Assembly: GCF_900114355.1 (NCBI RefSeq)
Contig: NZ_FOSS01000004.1
Span: 522,238 to 586,237, forward strand
From: Lysobacter sp. cf310
Lineage (GTDB): Bacteria; Pseudomonadota; Gammaproteobacteria; Xanthomonadales; Xanthomonadaceae
Reading direction: 5' to 3'
DNA: 64,000 nucleotides
The notes beneath the pieces are model-generated. The model ran no database searches, was not told the origin of the DNA, and was given only the letters and a program-made list of their open reading frames with translations. Shown here piece by piece: positions 35,856-43,173 of this stretch; position 1 is the stretch's first letter; each line of letters begins with the position of its first letter. The position numbers were made by a program, and so were the translations under genes.

Positions 35856-36224
35856 GGCCTTGAATCAGACGCCGAAGCAAGGCGATGCCGGCCTTGCCCC
35901 GCCGTGCCTGGCTTGGCGCTTTCGGCGTATTCGTTACGATCGCCGTCCGGTCGCGCACTTGCCATCGTTGAGCCAGGCTTGCTCGCCGACCTGATTGCGG
36001 TGTCGTCCGACGTTCCAAGAGGATCGGCTTGCCTTGCCGTGATGACGAGACGAGAAATGCGCTCGGAAAAGGCGGGCGCACGCCATCGCCGAGCACGTAC
36101 GCGCCAGTCCGCGCCGATTCACCTCGACCCGTCCAGAATCGATGCGGTACATGATCGGCGCCATCCGGTTCGGTCCATCTGGATAGAATCGCCGTCACCC
36201 ACGATCGCCCGCCGGAGTTTGCGC
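35856..36224. other. Intergenic region before DUF4156 lipoprotein gene
   Basis: About 370 bases. The only structure I see is the inverted repeat GCAAGGC (35877-35883) and GCCTTGC (35891-35897), just past the sulfotransferase-like stop. No gene is convincing. Confidence 0.5.
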
Positions 36225-36614
36225 ATGAACCGACTGCTCGCCACCGCCTCCCTGTCCTGCCTGCTGATCGCCGGCGGTTGCACCTGGGTGCAGATGGCCC
36301 CCGGCGCGTCCTCGGTGCGCGTGCTCAGCGGCGGCGCCGCGCCGGCCTGCGAGAAGCGCGGCGAAGTCGCGGTCTCGGTCAAGGACTCGGTCGCCTTCTA
36401 CGAACGCAACGCCCTGCGCGTGAGCGAAGAACTGGAAACCCTGGCCCGCAACGAGGCCCCGGGCCTGCAGGCCGACACCATCCAGCCGCTGGCTCCGCCC
36501 GCCAACGGCGAGCAGCGCTACGCGGCCTACCGCTGCGGCGGCCAAGTGCCTACCGCCGGTCGGCCGGCCGCGGCTCCGGCCGAGTCCGCCAAGACCTACC
36601 CGGTCGGCGGCTGA
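36225..36614 (+). CDS. DUF4156 family lipoprotein
   Basis: A 129-residue protein with a lipoprotein signal: hydrophobic LLATASLSCLLIAGG followed by Cys at residue 19. The mature part begins with TWVQMAPGASSVRVL and has a conserved Cys in PACEKRGEV, as in DUF4156 outer-membrane-type lipoproteins of unknown role. A Pro/Ala-rich tail ends the protein. The length fits the family. It stands alone, 200 bases upstream of oleA. Confidence 0.8.
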   Translation: MNRLLATASLSCLLIAGGCTWVQMAPGASSVRVLSGGAAPACEKRGEVAVSVKDSVAFYERNALRVSEELETLARNEAPGLQADTIQPLAPPANGEQRYAAYRCGGQVPTAGRPAAAPAESAKTYPVGG

Positions 36615-36815
36615 GACCCGGGCCCCGGCCCCTTGGGGCCCGCCTGGAGGCCGCCAAGGCCCGGCCCAGCGGCCCTTGCGTGCTTTCCGTGCCCCTCGGC
36701 ACGGCCTGAACGCTTCAGCCCCCGGCGCCCATTCGATGCCCGGGACGACACCATTTAATGCAGGGCGGCCTGGAACCCGTTAATCTTTCGTGTTTCCGCT
36801 CACGGTTCGCCGCCC

Positions 36816-37832
36816 ATGCTGTTCCAACATGTCGCCATCGCCGGTCTCGCCCATATCGACGCGCCGCGTCGCCTGAGTTCGGACGAGATCAACGAACGCC
36901 TCAAGCCGACCCTCGACCGGCTCGGTATCAAGGCCGATGTGCTCAAGGACATCGCCGGCATCCACGCGCGCCGCCTGTGGGACGGCGACATGCTCGCCTC
37001 CGACGCGGCCACCCTGGCCGGCGTGAAGGCGCTGGCCGACGCCGGCATCGAACCCGACCGCGTCGGCCTGCTGGTCAACACCTCGGTCAGCCGCGACTAC
37101 CTCGAGCCGTCCACCGCCAGCATCGTCAGCGGCAACCTCGGCCTGTCCGAGCATTGCCAGAACTTCGACGTCGCCAACGCCTGCCTGGCCTTCATCAACG
37201 GCATGGACATCGCCGCGCGCATGATCGAGCGCGGCGAGATCGACTACGCCCTGGTCGTGGACGGCGAGACCGCCGGCCTGGCCTATGAGAAGACCCTCGA
37301 GCGCCTGACCTCGCCCGACGCCACCGCCGAGCAGTTCCGCAACGAGCTGGCCACCCTGACCCTGGGCTGCGGCGCCGCGGCCATGGTGATGGCGCGTTCC
37401 GAGCTCGCGCCGGGCGCGCCGCGCTACCGCGGCGGCGTGACCCGCGCCGCCACGCAGTGGAACAGCCTGTGCCGCGGCAACCTCGACCGCATGGTCACCG
37501 ACACCAAGATGCTGCTGACCGAGGGCCTCAAGCTCGCCCAGCGCACCTGGATCGCCGCGATCGGCGCCCTGGGCTGGGTCGCCGACGAACTCGACGAGTT
37601 CGTGATCCATCAGGTCAGCCAGGTCCACACCCAGGCCTTCATCAAGGCCTTCGGCATCGACCCGAAGAAGGTCCTGACCATCTTCAACGAGCACGGCAAC
37701 ATCGGCCCGGCCTCGGTGCCGATCGTGCTGAGCAAGCTGCGCGAGATGGGCCGCCTGAAGAAGGGCGACCGCGTCGCTCTGCTCGGCATCGGTTCGGGCC
37801 TGAACTGCTCGATGGCCGAAGTGGTCTGGTAA
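36816..37832 (+). CDS. oleA: OleA, long-chain acyl-CoA Claisen-condensing enzyme
   Basis: A 338-residue thiolase-superfamily enzyme that closely matches Xanthomonas campestris OleA over its whole length, as far as I can recall that sequence. The nucleophilic Cys is residue 123 in DVANACLAF. The catalytic His and Asn are in FVIHQVS and NEHGNIGPAS. OleA joins two fatty acyl-CoAs into a 2-alkyl-3-keto acid, the first step of long-chain olefin synthesis. The other enzymes, OleB, OleC and OleD, are encoded at 51437-55188 rather than next to it. A clear terminator follows. Confidence 0.95.
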   Translation: MLFQHVAIAGLAHIDAPRRLSSDEINERLKPTLDRLGIKADVLKDIAGIHARRLWDGDMLASDAATLAGVKALADAGIEPDRVGLLVNTSVSRDYLEPSTASIVSGNLGLSEHCQNFDVANACLAFINGMDIAARMIERGEIDYALVVDGETAGLAYEKTLERLTSPDATAEQFRNELATLTLGCGAAAMVMARSELAPGAPRYRGGVTRAATQWNSLCRGNLDRMVTDTKMLLTEGLKLAQRTWIAAIGALGWVADELDEFVIHQVSQVHTQAFIKAFGIDPKKVLTIFNEHGNIGPASVPIVLSKLREMGRLKKGDRVALLGIGSGLNCSMAEVVW

Positions 37833-37872
37833 GCACGATAAACGTGCGCGGCGACGCGCGCGTTGCACCACG

Positions 37873-37906
37873 AAAGCCCGCGCCAGCCAGCGCGGGCTTT
37901 TTCTTT
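37873..37906 (+). terminator. Rho-independent terminator after oleA
   Basis: Perfect 10-bp arms AAAGCCCGCG and CGCGGGCTTT with an 8-base loop, followed by a T-rich run (TTTTTCTTT). This is a canonical intrinsic terminator 40 bases past the oleA stop. Confidence 0.92.
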
Positions 37907-38002
37907 GGCCGCGCGCGGCCGCCTTCGCATCGGTCTGATCGAAATCTTCATGTGGGCCGCGCTAGCATCGGCACTCACATCGCACCCAGCACAGGACTGC
38001 CC

Positions 38003-38245
38003 ATGACCACCCCCAAGAGCCACCTCGAAATCGCCCTGGCCTCGATCCCGGTATTCACCAACGACGGCGAACTCGACGCCCAGGAATTCGACAAGCTGCT
38101 CGCGCTGGCCCTGCGCGACCAGGACATCGACGACGACGAGAAGCGCGTGCTCGGCAACATCTTCAAGCAGGCCGAATTGGGCGAGCTGGACGCGACGGTG
38201 AAGGCCCGGATCGCCGAGGCGCGTCGCCTGCACGGCATCGCCTGA
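38003..38245 (+). CDS. Small acidic protein, TerB-like helical, unknown
   Basis: An 80-residue, highly charged helical protein. The centre reads RDQDIDDDEKRVLGNIFKQ, reminiscent of the acidic helices of TerB-like proteins. A similar pattern occurs at the N-terminus of the PLD-type protein at 50599 (LDNEEKFELRELGARL). It could be a lone TerB-like module or a conserved Xanthomonadaceae protein; I cannot assign a function. No membrane segment or signal is present. Confidence 0.6.
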   Translation: MTTPKSHLEIALASIPVFTNDGELDAQEFDKLLALALRDQDIDDDEKRVLGNIFKQAELGELDATVKARIAEARRLHGIA

Positions 38246-38365
38246 GTCCCGCGACCGGCCCGACGGGTCGCGGCCACGCCCTGCCGCGAACCCGCCCGGC
38301 CGAGGTTGAACTTTCACGCGCGCCTGCCGCACTCTGACCGTCTGCGTTCCGCACAAGGAAGGGGC

Positions 38366-38857
38366 ATGCGTCAGGCCGTTGCTTGGGTGTTGTTGCCGTT
38401 GTTGGCCGCGTGCGCGTCGACCGCGCCCGCCGTGGATAAGGACGTCGCCGGCAAGACCGGCGCATCCGCCGATCTGTGCGCGCAGGTGCGCGCCTGGAAG
38501 GCTTCGGGCGAGTACGAGCGCCTGCGCCTTGCGCCCAGCGGCGGGTCCGACGAGGGCGGCCTCAACTCCCGCTTCGATTTCGACGGCCGCCACGGCCTCA
38601 AGTCGCTGTCCGCCGAATGCGGCGCCGGCAGCTATTCCGAATGCGAATTCTCGGTCGAGCGCGCCGACGGCGGCCGCTACGCCTTCAGCGAACTGTCGCG
38701 CTTCGGCCTGATCGAGCGCGACGGCCGCTATTACCTGGTCTACGGCATCGTCGGCGCCCATAAGGGCAAGGACCCGCAGGCCCAGCGCGTGGTCGAGCTG
38801 GGCGACCCGCCCAAGCCCGTGTGCGACCAGATCGGAGATTACGCCGATCTGATGTGA
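38366..38857 (+). CDS. Lipoprotein, probable immunity protein for the XVIPCD effector
   Basis: A 163-residue protein with a lipobox LLAAC at about residue 15, so it should be anchored and face the periplasm. AAGGAAGGGG precedes the ATG. The mature part has several Cys residues (in SAECGAGSYSECEF and near the end) that could form disulfides. I do not recognise a family. It ends 67 bases before a lysozyme-like type IV secretion effector in the same direction. In Xanthomonas, such effectors are paired with periplasmic lipoprotein inhibitors, so it is a good immunity candidate. That role is inferred. Confidence 0.65.
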   Translation: MRQAVAWVLLPLLAACASTAPAVDKDVAGKTGASADLCAQVRAWKASGEYERLRLAPSGGSDEGGLNSRFDFDGRHGLKSLSAECGAGSYSECEFSVERADGGRYAFSELSRFGLIERDGRYYLVYGIVGAHKGKDPQAQRVVELGDPPKPVCDQIGDYADLM

Positions 38858-38924
38858 ACCACCGCGGTTCACATCGGAGTTACCCACGCCCTAGGAAGGG
38901 CGGATCACCAGGAGCGAGAGCGTC

Positions 38925-40763
38925 ATGGATTACAACGAGCTGACCCAAGAGCAATACAACGAACTGATCAAGCGATTGGTCAAGATCACCGAGTCGCTGC
39001 ACGCGCGTTCGCAGGACGTCGGCGACGACCGCGCCACCATCGGCTACGGCTACACCTTCAACCGTTCCAACAACGTCGAGATCTGGGAGCGCTCGGGCAT
39101 CGAGCTGACCCGCGGCGAACGCGAGCTGCTGCAGCGCATCGACGAGGCGCCCGCCGCCGACCGCACCCGTCTGGGCCTGACCTTCCCGCGTACGCTGGAT
39201 GCGGCGCAGGCCGATCGCTTGCTGGAAGCGTCGATTCCCGAGTACGAGGCGCCGGTCAACGCCTTGGGCATGCCGATGTCGCGCGAGAAGGCGGCCGCGG
39301 TATCGGTGGTCTACAACCGCGGCGTCGGTTCCTACAACCGCAACATGGAGCCGTTCCGCGATGCCGTCGAAGCCGGCGATCGCGCCGAGGCCTGGTTCGA
39401 GCTGCGCTACAACTCCTGGGGCTCGCACGCGCCGTCCGAGGCCGGCCTGCGCAAGCGCCGCTACATGGAAGGCCAGCTGTTCGGCCTGTACGACGATCCG
39501 GCCAACGTCGATGCCGCCGAGGCGCGCGACGTCTACCGCAGCTTCCAGCTGCACCGCGACCGCATCGTGCGCGACGAGCGCAACTGGGGCGAATCCATCG
39601 ACGGCCGCAACGAAGGCCGCAACATGATCGACCAGGCCAACCGCGACTTCAGCAACATCACCGCCGACTACGGCGAGGTCCAGACCATCCGTGAGGCGTT
39701 GGCGCCGGCGCGCGACGCCCTGCTCACCGATCTGCGTCGCGAGCATCCGGATCTGGCCGATCGCCTCACCAACGAATCCTTCGAGGCCGGCGCGATCTAT
39801 CTCGATCCCGGCCGCAACACCGCCACCGTCGCGGTCGACGCCGAGCACGCCGCCACCCTGGACGCGCGCCGCACGCGCAACGGCGCCGAGGTGTCCAGCA
39901 ACGATCTGCTGATCGGCGAGGGCGGCGACGACACCCTGCGCGGCGCGCGCGGCGACGACATCCTGATCGGCGGCGCCGGCCGCGACCGTCTCGAGGGCGG
40001 GCAGGGCCGCGACACCTACGTGGTCGGCGACGGCGACACCGTGCTCGACAGCGACAAAGTCGGCGAAGTGCGTTGGGGCGGGCGCGTGCTCAGCGGCGGT
40101 GTGCGCAACGAGGGCGATCCCGAAAACACCTACCGCAGTGCCGACGGTCTCTACACCTACCAGCTGCAAGGCACCGACCTGCGTATCACCGATCGGGCCG
40201 GCGCCACGGTCACGGTCAAGGAATTCGAAAGCGGCAACCTCGGCATCACCCTGGCCGCGAATCCCGGTGGCGGTACGCGCGAGGTGCCGGGCGGCGGCGT
40301 GCCCGCCAACGACGCGCCGGTGACCGCGCCGGGCGAGCGCAGCACCGGCCAGCGCAGCGAGGCCGTGCCCGAGCATCCGATGTACCGCGAGGCGCTGGGC
40401 CAGGTGGAGTCGCTGTACGAGCGTCACGGCAAGCAGGTCGGCAACGAAGAACTGCAGCGCACCGCGATGGGCGTGGCGGTGGACGCGAGCCGCGCGCGCA
40501 TGACCGGCATCGACCATCTGGTCTTCAGTCGCGATGCCCAGCACGGCGGCCCGGACCTCAACGGCAACCTGATCGCCGTGCAAGGCCGTCTCGACGACCC
40601 CGGCCACCGGGTCAGCGCGACCGCCTTGCAGGAGGCCGCACGTACCCCGGTGGCCGAGTCGCAGCGCCAGCTCGACCGGGTCGGCCAGGAGCAGCAGAGC
40701 CAGGACCGCGCCCTGGCCCTGGCCCAGGAACAGCAGACCCTGGGGCCGCGCCGCCTCGGCTGA
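38925..40763 (+). CDS. Type IV secretion effector: GH24-like lysozyme, RTX-like repeats, XVIPCD tail
   Basis: A 612-residue protein in three parts. The first (about 1-190) resembles phage-type lysozymes: Glu 23 and Thr 38 keep the spacing of the GH24 catalytic Glu and Thr, with TIGYGY in place of TIGxGH, followed later by VVYNRGVG. The Asp lies one residue off (Asp 31). The middle (about 325-360) has GGDDTLRGARGDDILIGG-type calcium-binding nonapeptides. The C-terminus (about 480-612) matches the XVIPCD signal: EHPMYREAL, then GIDHLVFS and a Gln-rich end. XVIPCD directs antibacterial effectors to the X-T4SS coupling protein VirD4. No T4SS genes are in the window. Confidence 0.85.
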   Translation: MDYNELTQEQYNELIKRLVKITESLHARSQDVGDDRATIGYGYTFNRSNNVEIWERSGIELTRGERELLQRIDEAPAADRTRLGLTFPRTLDAAQADRLLEASIPEYEAPVNALGMPMSREKAAAVSVVYNRGVGSYNRNMEPFRDAVEAGDRAEAWFELRYNSWGSHAPSEAGLRKRRYMEGQLFGLYDDPANVDAAEARDVYRSFQLHRDRIVRDERNWGESIDGRNEGRNMIDQANRDFSNITADYGEVQTIREALAPARDALLTDLRREHPDLADRLTNESFEAGAIYLDPGRNTATVAVDAEHAATLDARRTRNGAEVSSNDLLIGEGGDDTLRGARGDDILIGGAGRDRLEGGQGRDTYVVGDGDTVLDSDKVGEVRWGGRVLSGGVRNEGDPENTYRSADGLYTYQLQGTDLRITDRAGATVTVKEFESGNLGITLAANPGGGTREVPGGGVPANDAPVTAPGERSTGQRSEAVPEHPMYREALGQVESLYERHGKQVGNEELQRTAMGVAVDASRARMTGIDHLVFSRDAQHGGPDLNGNLIAVQGRLDDPGHRVSATALQEAARTPVAESQRQLDRVGQEQQSQDRALALAQEQQTLGPRRLG

Positions 40764-40938
40764 AGCGCTCCCGGCACGCGCTGAGTGCCGGGAACCTCCC
40801 ATCATTCGCTCCTCAGGCACACCGCGACCGTCCGAAGGCGGTCCGGTGTCGCCGCGCTTCGGCCGAGCCATCGATAACTAACTGTTTTCGATCGGATTCT
40901 GTGTCGCGCCAGGTCCCGCTCTGCCGTTCGTCGGAACA

Positions 40939-40972
40939 TCACATGTGAGTACTTGAAGTCGTTACATGTGAT
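40939..40972 (+). promoter_or_regulatory. Paired palindromic operator upstream of the yjfI operon
   Basis: Two matching palindromes, TCACATGTGA (40939-40948) and TTACATGTGAT (40962-40972), have centres 23 bases apart, about two helical turns. They flank and overlap the predicted promoter. A dimeric regulator would bind both sites on one face of the DNA. The first protein of the operon is a candidate for that regulator. Confidence 0.6.
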
Positions 40973-40980
40973 GCGATAAC
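40953..40980 (+). promoter_or_regulatory. Predicted promoter of the yjfI-pspA operon
   Basis: TTGAAG (40953-40958) and GATAAC (40975-40980) are spaced 16 bases apart, close to sigma-70 consensus. Transcription would start near 40987-40990, almost at the first start codon, so the message may be leaderless. This agrees with the lack of a Shine-Dalgarno sequence there. Confidence 0.45.
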
Positions 40981-40989
40981 GTGCGCTCC

Positions 40990-41622
40990 ATGGAACGCAA
41001 ATCCTCCGCCTACTACCAGCGCCTGCACCGCGAACGCCTGCGGCAGAAAGGGCTGGTCAAGAAGGAGGTTTGGATCCTGCCGGAGTTCGGCGACGAACTG
41101 ATGGCGGTCGAAAAGCGCATGCGTCAGCCGCGCGGGGCCATGGGCCCGTCGTCGGCACGACCCGATAAGGAGAGTGGAATGAGCGAATCGAAGACCTGGA
41201 CGGCGACGGCTCTGTACGAGGCCCTGTCGGCGACCGAAGAGTTCCGCAACGGCGAGTCCCAGATCGAACTGATCGACGGCGCCGAGCCGGGCTTGCACGT
41301 GACGATGTCCGAATACGGCGACCTGCCGCTGTTCATGGCCGTGGTCGGCGAACAGATCGTGGTCGAGGCGCTGCTGTGGCCGGTGTCGCAGGTGCGCGAC
41401 TCGGCGGCGTTCAACGACGAAGTCCTGCGCACCCACAAGATGTTCCCGCTGTCCACGGTCGGTATCGAGACCCTGGCCGACGGCGAGCGGGTCTACATCA
41501 TGTTCGGTGCGCTCAGCGCCGGTTCCTCGCTGTCGAACGTGCTGTTCGAAATCGAGACCCTGGCCGACAACGTGATCAAGGCCACCGAAGCCTACGAACC
41601 CCAGCTGCGTCAGGCCGCGTGA
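40990..41622 (+). CDS. yjfI: YjfI/DUF2170 protein with RHH-like N-terminus
   Basis: A 210-residue protein. Residues 1-45 are basic and helical, containing YYQRLHRERLRQKGL and then EVWILPE. This pattern resembles the strand-helix start of ribbon-helix-helix regulators and MazE-like antitoxins. Residues 64-210 form the DUF2170 (YjfI) domain, known from operons with PspA paralogs. A strong ribosome site AAGGAG (41167-41172) stands 6 bases before an internal in-frame ATG at 41179, so a DUF2170-only form of 147 residues may also be made. The long form has no ribosome site and may be translated from a leaderless message. The pspA-like gene follows 25 bases later. Confidence 0.75.
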   Translation: MERKSSAYYQRLHRERLRQKGLVKKEVWILPEFGDELMAVEKRMRQPRGAMGPSSARPDKESGMSESKTWTATALYEALSATEEFRNGESQIELIDGAEPGLHVTMSEYGDLPLFMAVVGEQIVVEALLWPVSQVRDSAAFNDEVLRTHKMFPLSTVGIETLADGERVYIMFGALSAGSSLSNVLFEIETLADNVIKATEAYEPQLRQAA

Positions 41623-41647
41623 CGCGGCCGGGCCAGGAGACGAGACG

Positions 41648-42340
41648 ATGAACATCTGGAGCAAGCTGTTGACCGCCCTGCGCGGCGGCGCCAACGAAGT
41701 CGGCGAGTCGCTGGTCGACGGGCAGGCGCTGCGCATCCTCGATCAGGAGATCCGCGACGCCGACCTGGAGCTGCGCCGCTCCAAGGAAGCGCTGGCCGAG
41801 ATCATGGCCAAGCACAAGCTGGCCGAGGACCGCCTGGCCGGCTCGCGCGACAAGGTCGCCGAATACGAGGCCTACGCGATGAAGGCACTGGAAGGCGGCG
41901 ACGAGTCGCTGGCGCGCGAAGTCGCGGCCAAGATCGCCCTGCTCGAAGGCGGCCGCAACGGCGACGAGCACCAGGTCCAGCAGTTCGCGGCCAGCATTGT
42001 CGACCTGCGCAAGGCGATCGCCCAGGCCGAGGGCAACATCCGCCGCCTCAAGCAGCAGCTGGACACGGTCAAGGCCACGGAAAGCGTGCAGCGCGCCCAG
42101 GCCACCGTCGCCCACCGCTACGCCGGCTCGCAGAGCCGCATGCAGACCGCGGTGGAATCGCTGGAGCGGATCAAACAAAAGCAGGCCGAGCGCGGCGCGC
42201 GCATGGACGCGGCGGCCGAATTGGCCAAGGATGAGGACCAGGACGCGCTGGACACCAAGCTGCGCGAGGCCGGCATCATCGCCGATGCTTCCAGCGCGGA
42301 TTCGGTGCTGGAGCGGTTGAAGCAGAAGAGCGCGGGCTGA
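41648..42340 (+). CDS. PspA/IM30-family membrane-stress protein (YjfJ-like)
   Basis: A 230-residue protein that is almost entirely alpha-helical coiled coil, as in PspA/IM30/Vipp1 (ESCRT-III superfamily). It begins with a short amphipathic helix (NIWSKLLTALRG) that would bind the membrane. A Glu/Lys/Gln-rich coiled coil follows (about 25-185), and a short C-terminal helix ends it. PspA oligomers support a damaged inner membrane. CAGGAG lies just upstream of the ATG. It belongs to the YjfI-PspA-YqiJ-YqiK set, as in other proteobacteria where the PspA paralog YjfJ follows YjfI. Confidence 0.9.
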   Translation: MNIWSKLLTALRGGANEVGESLVDGQALRILDQEIRDADLELRRSKEALAEIMAKHKLAEDRLAGSRDKVAEYEAYAMKALEGGDESLAREVAAKIALLEGGRNGDEHQVQQFAASIVDLRKAIAQAEGNIRRLKQQLDTVKATESVQRAQATVAHRYAGSQSRMQTAVESLERIKQKQAERGARMDAAAELAKDEDQDALDTKLREAGIIADASSADSVLERLKQKSAG

Positions 42341-42435
42341 GCGCGCCGGCGCGCGCTATGGCGCGCCGCGTAAGCTAAGCGCGATGCGCGCCGGGATGGC
42401 GCGCACGGGGTGGCGGCACAAACGGGGAGAAGGGT

Positions 42436-43098
42436 GTGTTCGTGTTCCTGCAGATCGTATGGTCGTTCCCGACCGTCATCTTCAGCCTGCTGATGATGAT
42501 GGTGGTGCTGTACTGGCTGATCGCCGCCACCGGCCTGATCGACCTGGACATCCTCGACGGCGTGTTCGGCATCGGCGCCGACGGGGCCGATGCCGCGGGC
42601 GGCGACGGCGGCGGGCTCAGCGGCGCAACCGGTCCCCTGATGCGTCTGGGTCTGGGCGGCATTCCGCTGACTGTGGTGTTCACCGCGCTGGTGTTCTTCA
42701 GCTGGTTCCTGACCTACTTCGCCGAGTACCTGGTGCTGCGCCACCTGCCCGGCAACTGGATGCATACCGTGCTGGGCGTGGCGACCATGGCCGGCGCGCT
42801 GATCGCCTCGGTGTTCCTGAGCGGCATCGCCCTGCGCCCCTTGCGGCGCTTCTTCGCCCAGCTCAAGCCGCTGCCGGCGCGTCCGCTGCTGGGACAGCTC
42901 GCGATCGTGCGCAGCCCCACGGTGACCGCCAGCATGGGCAGTGCCAGCGTCGAGGACGGCGGTGCCGGCCTGATCCTGCAAGTGCGCGACGACGTTCCCG
43001 ACCGCTTCAAGCGCGGCGATCGCGTGGTGCTGATCGAATACTTCGCCGAGCAGAACGCCTACCGCGTGATCGGCGAAGACGAGTTCAACGGGCCGTAG
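42436..43098 (+). CDS. yqiJ: YqiJ-like inner-membrane protein (NfeD/OB-fold)
   Basis: A 220-residue protein. It has three hydrophobic spans (about 5-28, 75-97 and 112-133), a Gly/Ala-rich loop after the first, and a C-terminal soluble domain (about 150-215) that resembles the OB fold of NfeD/YqiJ partners of flotillins. YqiJ works with YqiK at the inner membrane. It starts with GTG at 42436, preceded by a GGGGAGAAGGG tract. The flotillin gene follows 75 bases later. The role is assigned by pairing with yqiK and by topology. Confidence 0.8.
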   Translation: MFVFLQIVWSFPTVIFSLLMMMVVLYWLIAATGLIDLDILDGVFGIGADGADAAGGDGGGLSGATGPLMRLGLGGIPLTVVFTALVFFSWFLTYFAEYLVLRHLPGNWMHTVLGVATMAGALIASVFLSGIALRPLRRFFAQLKPLPARPLLGQLAIVRSPTVTASMGSASVEDGGAGLILQVRDDVPDRFKRGDRVVLIEYFAEQNAYRVIGEDEFNGP

Positions 43099-43173
43099 CA
43101 GCCGCGTCGGCCATCCGCCGCGCGCTCGGTCGTCATCCGTTATCGAATTGATTGGGTCAAAGGGGAGTCTGAA

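Noticed and set aside
35647-36198. 183-residue minus-strand frame opposite the sulfotransferase tail
   Set aside because: It is the antisense reading of the minisatellite (repeated LGRGSAP units) plus intergenic sequence, with no independent support.
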